A DNA stretch of 64,000 nucleotides from Flavobacterium cucumis. Lineage in GTDB: Bacteria; Bacteroidota; Bacteroidia; Flavobacteriales; Flavobacteriaceae. Where the stretch lies: positions 1-64,000 of the forward strand of contig NZ_FRYK01000005.1 of assembly GCF_900148835.1 (NCBI RefSeq), in the 5' to 3' direction. The translations under genes were made by a program, and so were the position numbers. Numbering within the stretch: the stretch's first letter is position 1; each line of letters opens with the position of its first letter. Below the pieces are notes generated by a model. That model was not told the DNA's origin. It ran no database searches and was given only the letters and a program-made list of their open reading frames with translations. Of the stretch, positions 1-9,260 are shown in pieces.

Positions 1-73
1 CCTCTTCTAAATCTTTATCAAATCATATCGAAATCCCCATAGTGGATAGACAGTAATCGGTTCCGTTCAACAG

Positions 74-108
74 GAGTTTCATTGTTGGCTTTGCACGCAA
101 CGAAACTC
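74..108. repeat. imperfect inverted repeat next to a small orphan gene
   Basis: GAGTTTC (74-80) plus GTTG (84-87) can pair with CAAC (98-101) plus GAAACTC (102-108), leaving a 3-nt bulge and a loop of about 10 nt. It lies downstream of the minus-strand gene at 142-591. No T-run follows on the minus strand, so it is not an obvious terminator. The rest of 1-141 shows nothing else I can name. Confidence 0.35.
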
Positions 109-141
109 TAGCTATTATAGGGCGTTTTTCTGTCCGTCACG

Positions 142-591
142 CTATTGTTCTGTTTCATTGTCTGCGTATAAAATGTCTTTCGGTAAAAGGTCGTTCTGTA
201 AATATTTTATATCCGCTTTCGTCCAAAAATTAAAGTTCATTAAGCCCATTGTCCCGTTGTCAAACCAGTTGCCTTCTCTGTCTTGGATTTGCAATGTCCA
301 CTTATAAGCTTTACCATTTTTGGAAAACTCTTTCAGTCTTGCTATTCCTGTCAAACCGAAAACGAGTTGATTTAACATTTCATTTGTTTCGTCTTCGGTG
401 TTGTCAAAGTGCCAATGAAAAGTTTCAAAATGGAGTGTGTTCTCTCGTTGGTCGGTCTGCAACAAAATATCAAATCCATTGTCGTCACGGCAAAATATTT
501 CGAGCTCGCTGTCACTTTTCTTGTCGAATTTAATGTCAGGATACTTATTTAGTTTCTCAACTACTGTGTCTATAATATTTTGTTCTGTCAT
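142..591 (-). CDS. hypothetical protein, 149 aa
   Basis: I do not recognise this protein. It is soluble and acidic, with no signal peptide or membrane segment. An N-terminal helix is followed by aromatic-rich strands (for example FHWHFDN near residue 60) and a C-terminal helix. The ATG at 591 is the only sensible start. It is a single-gene unit with no partner on either side. It sits beside an inverted repeat and a decayed umuC fragment, so the surroundings look like an accessory, rearranged stretch. The function is unknown; the gene call itself rests on a clean ORF of normal composition. Confidence 0.6.
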   Translation of the reverse strand: MTEQNIIDTVVEKLNKYPDIKFDKKSDSELEIFCRDDNGFDILLQTDQRENTLHFETFHWHFDNTEDETNEMLNQLVFGLTGIARLKEFSKNGKAYKWTLQIQDREGNWFDNGTMGLMNFNFWTKADIKYLQNDLLPKDILYADNETEQ

Positions 592-754
592 TAGTTTACG
601 GTCGTCTTTTAAAATGCTCTATAACTCGTTTATATATACGAAACTTCCTGACTAATATCATCCCTTATTGGCAAGATAGGCGAAAGTTTTGTGCGGTTTT
701 TTATTTTCAAATATAACTATTTTTTCAAGTTTTAATTGTTATTGTCGCATCAAT

Positions 755-973
755 TCATGTTGTGTAGGATTTTGATAATTTTTCTTGTTTCATTTTCCAT
801 TGTCTGCCCAGGGATTGATTGGCGAACTTGATTTTGTTTTTGCCGTAGTATTTGTTTAGTTTATCTACAACTGACATTAAAGGCTGATGTTTTGGATTTG
901 AGGTGTTGCATAATAATAATTGGGTTTGGTCGTTTGGTGTTAACCCCATTACTAAACCAGCTGCACAAAGTCT
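755..973 (-). pseudogene. umuC: 3' remnant of umuC (DNA polymerase V catalytic subunit, C-terminal DUF4113 region)
   Basis: The last ~70 codons match the C-terminus of Bacteroidota UmuC: AGLVMGLTPND, then NPKHQPLMSVVDKLNKYYG, then WKMKQEKLS. This is the DUF4113 tail of error-prone Y-family polymerases. The palm, finger and little-finger domains are absent; in-frame similarity starts near 964-973 and a stop lies just upstream. The usual ending after the YTT motif is also cut short. There is no umuD nearby. It is therefore a gene fragment left by deletion or rearrangement. A 64-codon ATG-started ORF (755-949) remains open but is unlikely to be functional. Confidence 0.8.
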
Positions 974-1142
974 TCTGACTTTGCGCTAAAACACAAACTG
1001 TACAAAGTATCTAGCTGTGTAATCCCAAAAGCTTTCAGGATTGCAGAGCTGGAGCATTAAATTCCAAAACCAGTCTCAGTAAAAAAGCCTAGTGTACTTC
1101 GTGTCTGCTTTGTGCTCCTAGTGGCTAAAATCAGACTATCCA

Positions 1143-1166
1143 AAAATCAGAAAATCAGAAAATCAG
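1143..1166. repeat. short tandem octamer repeat (AAAATCAG x3)
   Basis: AAAATCAG occurs three times head to tail, with a further copy at 1127-1134. It fills the end of the intergenic stretch 974-1180, which otherwise shows only a hairpin-like pair of GCACAAAGTC-type arms near 963-987 and no gene. It lies just past the stop codon of the acyl-CoA synthetase gene. Confidence 0.6.
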
Positions 1167-1180
1167 AACATCCAAAAAAC

Positions 1181-3076
1181 CTACCTAAAACTTCCAATTT
1201 TAGCTTGCTCCAAAACAGTTCTAACTTCATCAATAATCGCCTCATCATCAATAGTGGATGGAATTTGAAAGGGTTCTCCATCTGCTATACTGCGCATCAT
1301 TTTTCTAAGAATTTTTCCAGAACGTGTTTTTGGCAAACGCTGCACAAGTACTACATCTCGTAATGACGCTACGGCGCCAATTTGTTCCCGTACTAAATGT
1401 ACCACCTCATATTGCAATTGGAAATGGGCAATATCTTCTCCAGATTTTGCTACCACCAATGCTAAAGGAACTTGCCCTTTTAGTTCGTCATTTATTCCAA
1501 TAACCGCACACTCAGCAACTGAGTGATGGGATGCTACTATCTCTTCCATTTCAGCAGTGGAAAGACGATGTCCCGCTACATTAATCACATCATCCACTCT
1601 TCCTGTAATATAAATATAACCATCATCATCTTTAAATCCGCCATCGCCTGAAAAATAATAACCTGGGAATTTATTCAAATATCCCGCTTTGAAACGGTCA
1701 TTATCTTTCCATAAATCCATTAAGGTTCCCGGAGGTAATGGCAATTTAACCACTACATAACCTTCTTCATTGGGACCCAATTCTTGTCCGTTTTCTCCAA
1801 AAATTCGAATGTCATAACCGGTTACCGCTTTTCCTACGGAGCCGGGCTTTATAGGTAAATACTCCACTCCCATCATGTTGGCTATCATGGGCCAACCCGA
1901 TTCGGTTTGCCACCAATGGTCGATTGCTGGAACAGGAATGTGTTCGCGATACCAATCTAATGTCGCTACATCACAACGCTCGCCTGCTAAAAACTGAATT
2001 CGCAAACTGCTTAAATCATATTGTTTTATGAATTCCCCATTTGGATCTTCTTTCTTAATAGCACGAATGGCTGTTGGAGCGGTAAACATCACATTCACTT
2101 TATGTTCCGCAATGACCCTCCAAAACGTACTCGCATCGGAAGTTCGAATGGGTTTTCCTTCGAATAAAACGGTAGTATTTCTGTTTATTAATGGTCCATA
2201 AACGATATAACTATGTCCCACTACCCAACCCACGTCAGAAGCGGCCCAAAAAACATCGCCTTCTTTTGCATCGTAAATATGTTGCATTGAAAATTTAAGT
2301 GCGGTTGCATAACCTCCTGTATCTCTGACAATTCCTTTAGGTTTTCCCGTAGTACCTGAAGTGTACAAAACATACAAAGGATGCGTTGCTTCAACAGGAA
2401 TACAAGGGGTTTCTTCCGAACCATAAACCAAGGCATCGTAATCCACATCGTATTTTTTAAACGGCACTCTAGCTCCTAATTTTCTATTGAAAACGACTAC
2501 TTTTTCAGGTTGGTGATGGGCTAATTCAATAGCTTCATCGACTAACGGTTTGTAGGCAATTAATCGATCAATTTCTATTCCAGATGAAGCGGTGATAATC
2601 GCTTTGGGTTCGCAATCATCAATACGAATGGCTAACTCATGTGGGGCAAAACCTCCAAAAACTACCGAATGCGTTACTCCTATTCGAGCGCAAGCCAACA
2701 TAGCAAAAGCGGCTTGTGGAATCATGGGCATGTAAATGATAGCCGTATCCCCTTTTTCTAAACCAAGTGATAATAATCCGCCAGCTAACTTAGCTACTTC
2801 GGTTTTAATCTCGTTAAATGTATACTTTTTAACAGTTTGTGTAACGGGAGAATCGTAGATAAGAGCTACTTGCTCACCATAACCATCTTGTATGTGTTTA
2901 TCAACGGCAAGATAACAAGCGTTTAACTTTCCATCAGCAAACCACAAAGGATAGCCATTTTTATCAGTAGATAAAATGTTGGAAGGTAAATTATACCATT
3001 CTAATTGATTAGCCTGTTCTTTCCAGAATTCTTCAATAGAAGTGATGCTTTTATTATAAATATCGCAATAATTCAT
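1181..3076 (-). CDS. acetyl/propionyl-CoA synthetase (AMP-forming, PrpE/ACSS3-like)
   Basis: 631 residues, the normal length for AMP-forming short-chain acyl-CoA synthetases. These enzymes activate acetate or propionate with ATP and CoA through an acyl-adenylate in the cytoplasm. Visible motifs are the P-loop-like YTSGTTGKPKG (238-248), the adenylate-binding HWWQTESGWP, the hinge-type ITGRVDDVINVAGHRLS, and KTRSGKILRK near the C-terminus. Its K588 is the catalytic lysine acetylated in Acs-type enzymes. The pocket sequence after WWQTE resembles PrpE/ACSS3 more than classical Acs, so the preferred acid could be propionate; this cannot be settled by eye. It is the last gene of the minus-strand cluster with a symporter, sensor kinase and response regulator, which fits uptake followed by activation of a short-chain acid. 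Confidence 0.92.
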   Translation of the reverse strand: MNYCDIYNKSITSIEEFWKEQANQLEWYNLPSNILSTDKNGYPLWFADGKLNACYLAVDKHIQDGYGEQVALIYDSPVTQTVKKYTFNEIKTEVAKLAGGLLSLGLEKGDTAIIYMPMIPQAAFAMLACARIGVTHSVVFGGFAPHELAIRIDDCEPKAIITASSGIEIDRLIAYKPLVDEAIELAHHQPEKVVVFNRKLGARVPFKKYDVDYDALVYGSEETPCIPVEATHPLYVLYTSGTTGKPKGIVRDTGGYATALKFSMQHIYDAKEGDVFWAASDVGWVVGHSYIVYGPLINRNTTVLFEGKPIRTSDASTFWRVIAEHKVNVMFTAPTAIRAIKKEDPNGEFIKQYDLSSLRIQFLAGERCDVATLDWYREHIPVPAIDHWWQTESGWPMIANMMGVEYLPIKPGSVGKAVTGYDIRIFGENGQELGPNEEGYVVVKLPLPPGTLMDLWKDNDRFKAGYLNKFPGYYFSGDGGFKDDDGYIYITGRVDDVINVAGHRLSTAEMEEIVASHHSVAECAVIGINDELKGQVPLALVVAKSGEDIAHFQLQYEVVHLVREQIGAVASLRDVVLVQRLPKTRSGKILRKMMRSIADGEPFQIPSTIDDEAIIDEVRTVLEQAKIGSFR

Positions 3077-3176
3077 TTGTATTATTCCATTTATGTTATT
3101 TATTTTCTTTAGTAAATGTAGAAAATAAAATCATGCTAAATGAATTAATATTGCTAAATAGATATAGGTAAAATCT

Positions 3177-3842
3177 TTATTTAATTTTTAATTTATTCTT
3201 TAATTCTTCAAAGCCAAACCATTTTGGACAACTTTCAGAATATTCAAATTTATGATTGCCGTATTTTATGATGTTTTGAGAAAAAGCAGTACAATTTATA
3301 GTAGAAAATTCATTATCCAAATTGATTAATTCAATTTCATAATCTTTAAAATAATCTAATTCTTTATTTTTTAACTTGCGTTGAATATTATTAAAGATGA
3401 GATAGAATTTGTTTTTCTTTCTTCTAACTTTAATTTTATCACCACCTTGATTAAAACAGCCTGAGTAATTATGAATTATCGTCAACTCTTCACTATCTTT
3501 AATCGAATATATTCCAAGATTATAAATATCAATTGGTTCAGGATTTAATACATCTAAACAAAAATCAAGGTAGTAGGTGTTGTTATTTCTTAGAAAGAAA
3601 GCAAGAGTAGATTTCCATCCATAATAAGTTTTGTATTCTACTCTGTACTTACCATCAGATAAATTATGTGTATCTTCGTTTTCAAATTTGCTGACTATGC
3701 TATCATTAAAAATTAATCTATACTCGTTACCATAGTTAATATAATTATGCTCATAATTACACAAATTAAAACTGATATATAATTTGTTTTGAGAAAACAA
3801 TGAAATAGAATAAAGACTTAGTATTATAGTTAATAATTTCAT
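3177..3842 (-). CDS. hypothetical exported protein, 221 aa
   Basis: It begins with a short Sec signal peptide (MKLLTIILSLYSISLFSQ). The mature part is rich in Asn, Tyr and Lys, with strand-like segments and several Cys. I recognise no family. It lies between the response regulator (stop 10 bp after this region's upstream border at 3853) and the acyl-CoA synthetase. Its A+T-richer composition and missing link to acid metabolism suggest a later insertion into the cluster. The role is unknown. Confidence 0.65.
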   Translation of the reverse strand: MKLLTIILSLYSISLFSQNKLYISFNLCNYEHNYINYGNEYRLIFNDSIVSKFENEDTHNLSDGKYRVEYKTYYGWKSTLAFFLRNNNTYYLDFCLDVLNPEPIDIYNLGIYSIKDSEELTIIHNYSGCFNQGGDKIKVRRKKNKFYLIFNNIQRKLKNKELDYFKDYEIELINLDNEFSTINCTAFSQNIIKYGNHKFEYSESCPKWFGFEELKNKLKIK

Positions 3843-3852
3843 ATCAATGATC

Positions 3853-4215
3853 TTAACTTAACAACTCCTCCACTTTCTCCACCACTTTCTTAATTGAAAA
3901 CGGTTTTGTTAAATAAGCATCCGCACCAAGGGCTAATCCTTTTTCCACATCACTTTCTTTATTTTTAGCAGATAAAAACATCACTTTTGTATGGTGTAAA
4001 TTGGCGTCTTTTCTAATTTGTTCTAAAGTAGCAAAACCATCAACCATCGGCATCATAATATCCAAAATGATGATATCTGGAAAATTGGTTTTTAAAATAT
4101 CCAAAGCTTCTTGTCCGTCGCGCGCTATAAAGACTTCGTAATTGCTTTTCTTGAAAGTATATTCAAGCGTCATTACGATATTTGGTTCGTCGTCTACTAT
4201 TAAAATCTTTTTCAT
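3853..4215 (-). CDS. single-domain response regulator (CheY-like)
   Basis: 120 residues forming only a receiver domain. The acidic pair is in VDDE (residues 7-10), the phosphoacceptor D52 is in ILDIMMP, a Ser/Thr switch follows in FLSAKNK, and the conserved Lys is in LTKPFS. There is no DNA-binding output domain. The start follows the stop of the kinase gene by 6 bp, so it is surely co-transcribed and is the probable phosphoryl acceptor of that kinase. With no effector domain it must act by protein contact or as a phosphorelay intermediate. Confidence 0.93.
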   Translation of the reverse strand: MKKILIVDDEPNIVMTLEYTFKKSNYEVFIARDGQEALDILKTNFPDIIILDIMMPMVDGFATLEQIRKDANLHHTKVMFLSAKNKESDVEKGLALGADAYLTKPFSIKKVVEKVEELLS

Positions 4216-4221
4216 CGTCTC

Positions 4222-6915
4222 TTAATTTTCAATATTATTTATCGGTAATGTAAATACAATACAAGCCCCTTTAACACTGGGTTCTACCCAAATTTTTCCT
4301 TTGTGATGCTCAATAATTTGCTTACAAATGGCTAATCCTAATCCGCTTCCTACCGGTTTTTTAAAATTCTGATTGGAAGCTTGATAAAATTTGTCAAATA
4401 TAACGTCAAAATCGTTAGGATTTATCCCTTTTCCATTGTCTTGAACTGAAGTTTCAATAAAATTGTCTTTCTTTTTCACTTGTATCGTGATTAAACCATC
4501 CGTTTCTGGACAAAATTTTATGGCGTTTGATAATAAATTCGTTACAACTTGCACTATTCTATCTTCATCGTAATAAGCCAAAACGGTGTCTTTACTTTCC
4601 ACATAAACACTAATATTTCGGTTCTTAATTAACTGTTTCAAAGGTTCAATAGAATTTTCAATGGTATCGATTACGTTATGCAGACTGGGATAGATCGTTT
4701 GTTTACCCGTTTCAAATTTTTCCAAATCTAAAATTTTATCAATCAAGCGATTCAATCTGTCCGACTCTGAAATAATATTTTGTAAAAACTGTTTTCGCAA
4801 TTCTTCTGGAATTTCGTCATCATCGTGTAAAATCTCGCTCGCCGCACGAATTGCGGTAATTGGTGTTCGGAGTTCGTGCGTTACCGTATCTAAAAATTCA
4901 TCTTTCTGAATATCTTTTCGTACCAACGTTTCATTGGCTTTTTGCAACTCGGAAGTGATTTTTTGGAGTTGGTTTGAGGTTTCAGTCAATTTTTTATTAA
5001 TCGAAATGTTCTCTTTTGATTCTTCTAAAATTTTCAACACTTCTGGAAGTGTAATTTTCTCTTCTTTAACCACACTCGAAATCAGTATCCTTGCGGAAGC
5101 TGTTCCAATATGCCCCGTCAATAAATTTTCTGCAAATTTCACCAAACGCGCATCTGCCAATTCTTGATCTTTATCCACATTATATTTTGTATTAAAGATG
5201 TTCATGGCACGCTTGGTACGTTCTTCTCCTAAAAATCGAATTAATACTTTTTTAATATCACGTGTATAAGCTGTCCCTTTCCACACAAAAGCATTCTCAT
5301 GATTGGTGCTATACTTGTCAATATCAACATACATTTCGGCATAATTACGCTCCCGATAATTTCCTTTAAAACTTACCGAAACCGCAAAATAGGTTATGGT
5401 ATTAAAAAGCATACTCCAAAAAAAGGCATGCGGTACTGGTTGTAAATAATCCAATCCGAAAAGTTGGAACGGCTTTAACAAACCAATTTTCAGGAAACCT
5501 TCCGAGATAAAGGAACTTTCATTGTTGGTTAACCCAATAGCATAAGGTAATAATAAAGTGTAGATACAAATTAAAAACCCAATTAAAATGCCGTAGATAG
5601 CTCCTAATCTTGAACCTCTTCTCCAGAAAATGGCGCCGAAAAAAGCGGGTGCTAATTGGGCAATAATGACAAACGAAATCAATCCAATCGAAACCAAACT
5701 ATAATCCAATGCAAAAAAACGATAAATGAAATATGCCGCTATAATCAGGGAAAAAATACCAATTTTACGAATATTGACAATTTTTTTGTTGTTGATGATT
5801 TGTTCTTCATTTTTTAATTTACCTAAGAATGTATACGGTATTAATAAGTTATTACTCAACATTGTAGACAAACTGATACTTGAAACTACAATCATGGAAA
5901 TAGCGGCTGAAAATCCGCCCAAGAAAACCAAAACAGTCAAGGTTTGATTATCAAAAAACTGTGGAATTAACAAAGAATAGGTATCCGCATTTACATTTTT
6001 TCCTTCAAAGAGTACGTTTCCACCCCAAGCAATTGGATAGACAAAAATATTGAACAACAACAAGTATAACGGAAACAGCCATATTGCGGTTTTTATGTGA
6101 CGCTCTCTGTTGTTTTCCACTACCGCCATTTGAAATTGTCTAGGCAATAAGAAAATTGCAAAAAGAGAAACCATACTCAAAAAGAACCAATTCAAACCTT
6201 GCTCTAGCCCACCAATGGTGTTTTTTTCTTTGAAATTTTTTAAGAGCGATGCTTTGGCATACAAATCATCGTAACCCTCAAAAACAAAAAAGGTTACGTA
6301 AATACCAACAATAATAAAAAAAACTAATTTTAAAACACTTTCTAAAGCTACGGCAGTAACAATTCCTTTACGCTTTTCGGAGGCATCTACATAACGGGTT
6401 CCATAATAGGAAGCAAACAAAGCTAAAGCGACCGCGACATAAGTAGTGGTATCATCAAAAATATAAGAACTTGAATTCGTTTGCGTTACAATGTGAAAAG
6501 TTTCGGATATCGCTTTTAATTGTAGCGCGATGTAAGGTATAATTCCAGCCAAGCAAACTACAGTTACAATTGCCCCAAGAAAACGACTATTACCATAACG
6601 AAGCGAAATAAAATCGGCAATACTTGAAATTTTATTCACACGAGAAATGCGAATGATTTTCTTTAAAATGATAATCCAAGCGGGAATGATAATGATGGGT
6701 CCAATATAGATGGGCAAATACCCCATACCCGTATTAGCCGCTACTCCAATACTACCATAATAGGTCCATGCCGTGCAATAAACGGCAAGCGATAATGCAT
6801 AAATATAGGCATTATTCGTCCATTTGATGTTTTCTTTTTTTTCAGCCCAATGCGCAATAAAAAAGAGAATACCCAAATACCCTAACAGAATAAGTAATAA
6901 GACAGCACTATTCAT
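4222..6915 (-). CDS. sensor histidine kinase with N-terminal Na+/solute symporter domain (CbrA-like)
   Basis: 897 residues. About 1-500 form a 13-helix sodium:solute symporter (SSS) fold, comparable to PutP/PanF and to the sensor part of CbrA. Around 590-640 is a STAC-type segment (LLTGHIGTASARILIS), the linker that joins SLC5 domains to kinases. Next come a coiled coil, a HisKA dimerisation helix with phosphoacceptor H680 (DTVTHELRTP), and an HATPase_c domain with NLLSNAIKF, DNGKGI and GSGLGLAI boxes. No receiver is fused; the separate one is encoded next door. It is likely to sense a transported substrate, plausibly the acid handled by the adjacent symporter and acyl-CoA synthetase (inference). 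Its start overlaps the small membrane gene upstream by 8 bp. Confidence 0.93.
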   Translation of the reverse strand: MNSAVLLLILLGYLGILFFIAHWAEKKENIKWTNNAYIYALSLAVYCTAWTYYGSIGVAANTGMGYLPIYIGPIIIIPAWIIILKKIIRISRVNKISSIADFISLRYGNSRFLGAIVTVVCLAGIIPYIALQLKAISETFHIVTQTNSSSYIFDDTTTYVAVALALFASYYGTRYVDASEKRKGIVTAVALESVLKLVFFIIVGIYVTFFVFEGYDDLYAKASLLKNFKEKNTIGGLEQGLNWFFLSMVSLFAIFLLPRQFQMAVVENNRERHIKTAIWLFPLYLLLFNIFVYPIAWGGNVLFEGKNVNADTYSLLIPQFFDNQTLTVLVFLGGFSAAISMIVVSSISLSTMLSNNLLIPYTFLGKLKNEEQIINNKKIVNIRKIGIFSLIIAAYFIYRFFALDYSLVSIGLISFVIIAQLAPAFFGAIFWRRGSRLGAIYGILIGFLICIYTLLLPYAIGLTNNESSFISEGFLKIGLLKPFQLFGLDYLQPVPHAFFWSMLFNTITYFAVSVSFKGNYRERNYAEMYVDIDKYSTNHENAFVWKGTAYTRDIKKVLIRFLGEERTKRAMNIFNTKYNVDKDQELADARLVKFAENLLTGHIGTASARILISSVVKEEKITLPEVLKILEESKENISINKKLTETSNQLQKITSELQKANETLVRKDIQKDEFLDTVTHELRTPITAIRAASEILHDDDEIPEELRKQFLQNIISESDRLNRLIDKILDLEKFETGKQTIYPSLHNVIDTIENSIEPLKQLIKNRNISVYVESKDTVLAYYDEDRIVQVVTNLLSNAIKFCPETDGLITIQVKKKDNFIETSVQDNGKGINPNDFDVIFDKFYQASNQNFKKPVGSGLGLAICKQIIEHHKGKIWVEPSVKGACIVFTLPINNIEN

Positions 6916-7102
6916 AATAACGTTGTACTACAATCCACGACATTAAAACGGAAAACAACCAGACAGAAAAAATGTAAATATAAATGACTGGTAAACCCAA
7001 TACACTATCAGCACTATCAAATAATAAAAGAATGGGGAGATTCAAAACCAATAGCAGTAATAACGATAAAACAACCAATTTTTGTTGATGTCTTTTTTTC
7101 AT
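6908..7102 (-). CDS. small two-helix membrane protein, 64 aa
   Basis: After a basic N-terminus (MKKRHQQK) there are two hydrophobic helices, about residues 9-29 and 37-60. No known domain is recognisable. Small proteins of this shape often accompany SSS-type transporters as accessory subunits. Here the gene overlaps the start of the symporter-fused kinase by 8 bp, so the two are translationally coupled. I infer that it may stabilise or modulate the kinase's transporter-like domain. It is separated from the real symporter gene by a terminator. Confidence 0.7.
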   Translation of the reverse strand: MKKRHQQKLVVLSLLLLLVLNLPILLLFDSADSVLGLPVIYIYIFSVWLFSVLMSWIVVQRYYE

Positions 7103-7140
7103 ATTGAAGGCTTATTTGCATTAGAGATTCTAAAAATACA

Positions 7141-7171
7141 AACTCTGCTCCCGAAAAACAAGAGCAGAGTT
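7141..7171 (-). terminator. rho-independent terminator after the symporter gene
   Basis: AACTCTGCTC (7141-7150) pairs perfectly with GAGCAGAGTT (7162-7171). On the minus strand the stem is followed by a T-rich stretch. It separates the transporter operon (7207-10637) from the kinase/response regulator/synthetase genes. Confidence 0.8.
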
Positions 7172-7206
7172 GTAAAATAGTAGGTCAATGGTAGTTGATT
7201 TTTTGT

Positions 7207-8955
7207 CTAGTGTGCAGCACCTGCTTCACCCGCTCCAGAAGGAATACGAATATTTTCAACAATATCTTGTACGTCTTGTGGGGGTGCTGGAGTAAATTTA
7301 CTTACCACCAATGCTACAATGAAGTTGGCCACCATGGCAACGGTTCCAAATCCCTCAGGAGAAATTCCAAACCACCATTCTGATTTATCTGGTAAATCTC
7401 CTATCCATCCTAATTTGTATTTCGCCATATAGTATAACATTAACAACATCCCAACAATCATTCCTGCCACTGCACCTTCTTTGTTCATACGCTTATGGAA
7501 AATTCCTAAGATAATCGCAGGGAAGAAAGATGCTGCCGCTAGTCCGAAGGCCAGTGCTACTACTGCCGCCACAAATCCTGGTGGATTAATTCCGAAATAA
7601 CCCGCAATCACGACAGCTACAGCTGCTGAAATACGTGCCGACCATAACTCGCCTTTCTCCGAAATATTTGGGTTTACCATTTTCTTAATTAAATCGTGTG
7701 ATACCGCAGCCGAAATCACCAATAACAAACCAGCAGCTGTTGATAAAGCAGCAGCTAAAGCGCCCGCAGCAACTAATGCGATAACCCAGTTTGGCAATTT
7801 TGCAATTTCTGGATTCGCCAATACCATGATATCATTATCAATGTATAATTCATTAACACTTTCTGGATTTGGTTGGTCTTTTTGTGGTTTTCCATCTTTC
7901 AATACAAAGGCATCGCCTTTAACATACTGAATTTTACCATCTGCATTTTTATCATTGAACATCAAAAGACCCGTTTTTTCCCAATTTTTAAACCATTGAG
8001 GCATCTCAGCATACTCTTTATTGCTTACGGTCTCAATTAAGTTCGTTCTAGCAAAAACAGCTATCGCTGGTGCAGTTGTATATAAAATGGCAATAAAAAC
8101 TAAAGCTAAACCAGCCGATTTACGGGCGTCTTTTACGTTTTTAACGGTAAAGAAACGAACGATTACGTGAGGTAATCCTGCAGTACCAACCATTAAAGCT
8201 AAAGTAATAGCGAAAACATCTAACATAGATTTTGAACCATCTGTATATTCCGCAAAACCTAATTCTGTTGATAAACCGTTTAATTTATCCAATAAATAAA
8301 CATCTTCACCTGCAACGGTACTACCCATTCCTAATTGTGGAATTGGATTTCCTGTCATTTGAATCGAAATAAATATAGCAGGAACCATGAAAGCAAAAAT
8401 CAATACACAGTATTGTGCTACTTGTGTATATGTAATACCTTTCATCCCTCCTAAAACAGCGTAAAAAAGAACGATAATCATTCCGATGATTACCCCCGTA
8501 TTGATTTCAACTTCTAAGAATCTTGAAAATACAACTCCTACTCCACGCATTTGACCCGCTACATAAGTAAAAGATACAATCAAAGCACAGAAAACAGCTA
8601 CCGAACGTGCAGTTTTTGAATAATAACGATCTCCAATGAAATCAGGCACCGTAAATTTTCCAAATTTTCTAAGGTAAGGCGCTAAAAGTAATGCTAAAAG
8701 CACATATCCTCCGGTCCAACCCATCAAATACACCGCACCATCATAACCCGCAAAAGAAATAATTCCAGCCATTGATATAAAGGATGCAGCTGACATCCAA
8801 TCGGCAGCAGTTGCCATACCATTTGCCATTGGTGAAACGCCTCCACCAGCAACATAAAACTCTTTTGTAGAACCAGCTCTAGTCCAAATTGCAATTCCAA
8901 TATATATAGCAAACGTAATTCCTACGATAATATAGGTCCAAATTTTTACATCCAT
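7207..8955 (-). CDS. Na+/solute symporter, large subunit (acetate permease ActP-like, VC_2705 family)
   Basis: 582 residues with about 13 transmembrane helices of the SSS (SLC5) family. Features include the early REAGSTKEFY-like region (TRAGSTKEFYVAGGG), ATAADWMSAASFIS in helix 2, and GLPHVIVRFFTV before helix 8. A hydrophilic insert at about 325-375 is typical of the subfamily that pairs with a DUF4212 small subunit, which is indeed encoded 22 bp upstream. It should take up a short-chain organic acid (acetate, perhaps propionate or lactate) with Na+ across the inner membrane. The acyl-CoA synthetase at the far end of the cluster supports this substrate class. It ends at a strong terminator. 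Confidence 0.92.
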   Translation of the reverse strand: MDVKIWTYIIVGITFAIYIGIAIWTRAGSTKEFYVAGGGVSPMANGMATAADWMSAASFISMAGIISFAGYDGAVYLMGWTGGYVLLALLLAPYLRKFGKFTVPDFIGDRYYSKTARSVAVFCALIVSFTYVAGQMRGVGVVFSRFLEVEINTGVIIGMIIVLFYAVLGGMKGITYTQVAQYCVLIFAFMVPAIFISIQMTGNPIPQLGMGSTVAGEDVYLLDKLNGLSTELGFAEYTDGSKSMLDVFAITLALMVGTAGLPHVIVRFFTVKNVKDARKSAGLALVFIAILYTTAPAIAVFARTNLIETVSNKEYAEMPQWFKNWEKTGLLMFNDKNADGKIQYVKGDAFVLKDGKPQKDQPNPESVNELYIDNDIMVLANPEIAKLPNWVIALVAAGALAAALSTAAGLLLVISAAVSHDLIKKMVNPNISEKGELWSARISAAVAVVIAGYFGINPPGFVAAVVALAFGLAAASFFPAIILGIFHKRMNKEGAVAGMIVGMLLMLYYMAKYKLGWIGDLPDKSEWWFGISPEGFGTVAMVANFIVALVVSKFTPAPPQDVQDIVENIRIPSGAGEAGAAH

Positions 8956-8977
8956 GATTTTTATATTTTAAATTAAA

Positions 8978-9238
8978 TTAATCGTTGTCAAAGCCATATT
9001 TTTTATCCAATTTGTTCATCAAACGAACATAGACAAAAATTAAGATTACGAAAACATACATCGATCCTTGTTGGGCAAACCAAAATCCTAATGGAAATCC
9101 TCCTAGTTTAATTGCGTTCAATTGATCCACAAATAGAATTCCAGCTCCGTACGAACACAGAAACCAAATGCTTAATAAAATCAGAAGGTATTTTAAATTT
9201 TCCTTCCAATAAGCCGTAGCGTGTTTTTGATCACTCAT
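8978..9238 (-). CDS. DUF4212 protein, symporter small subunit
   Basis: 86 residues with two transmembrane helices (about 14-33 and 52-72) in the DUF4212 pattern. It starts with YWKENLKYL and has a central LGGFPLGFWFAQQGS followed by a helix and a polar tail. DUF4212 proteins are the invariable small partners of VC_2705-type sodium:solute symporters. The gene lies 22 bp upstream of the symporter and downstream of the porin, in the same direction. Confidence 0.93.
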   Translation of the reverse strand: MSDQKHATAYWKENLKYLLILLSIWFLCSYGAGILFVDQLNAIKLGGFPLGFWFAQQGSMYVFVILIFVYVRLMNKLDKKYGFDND

Positions 9239-9260
9239 AATGAATAGTTTTTTTTAGTTG

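Noticed and set aside
74..108. Integron attC site
   Set aside because: The arms do not fit the GTTRRRY/RYYYAAC core sites and no integrase is nearby.
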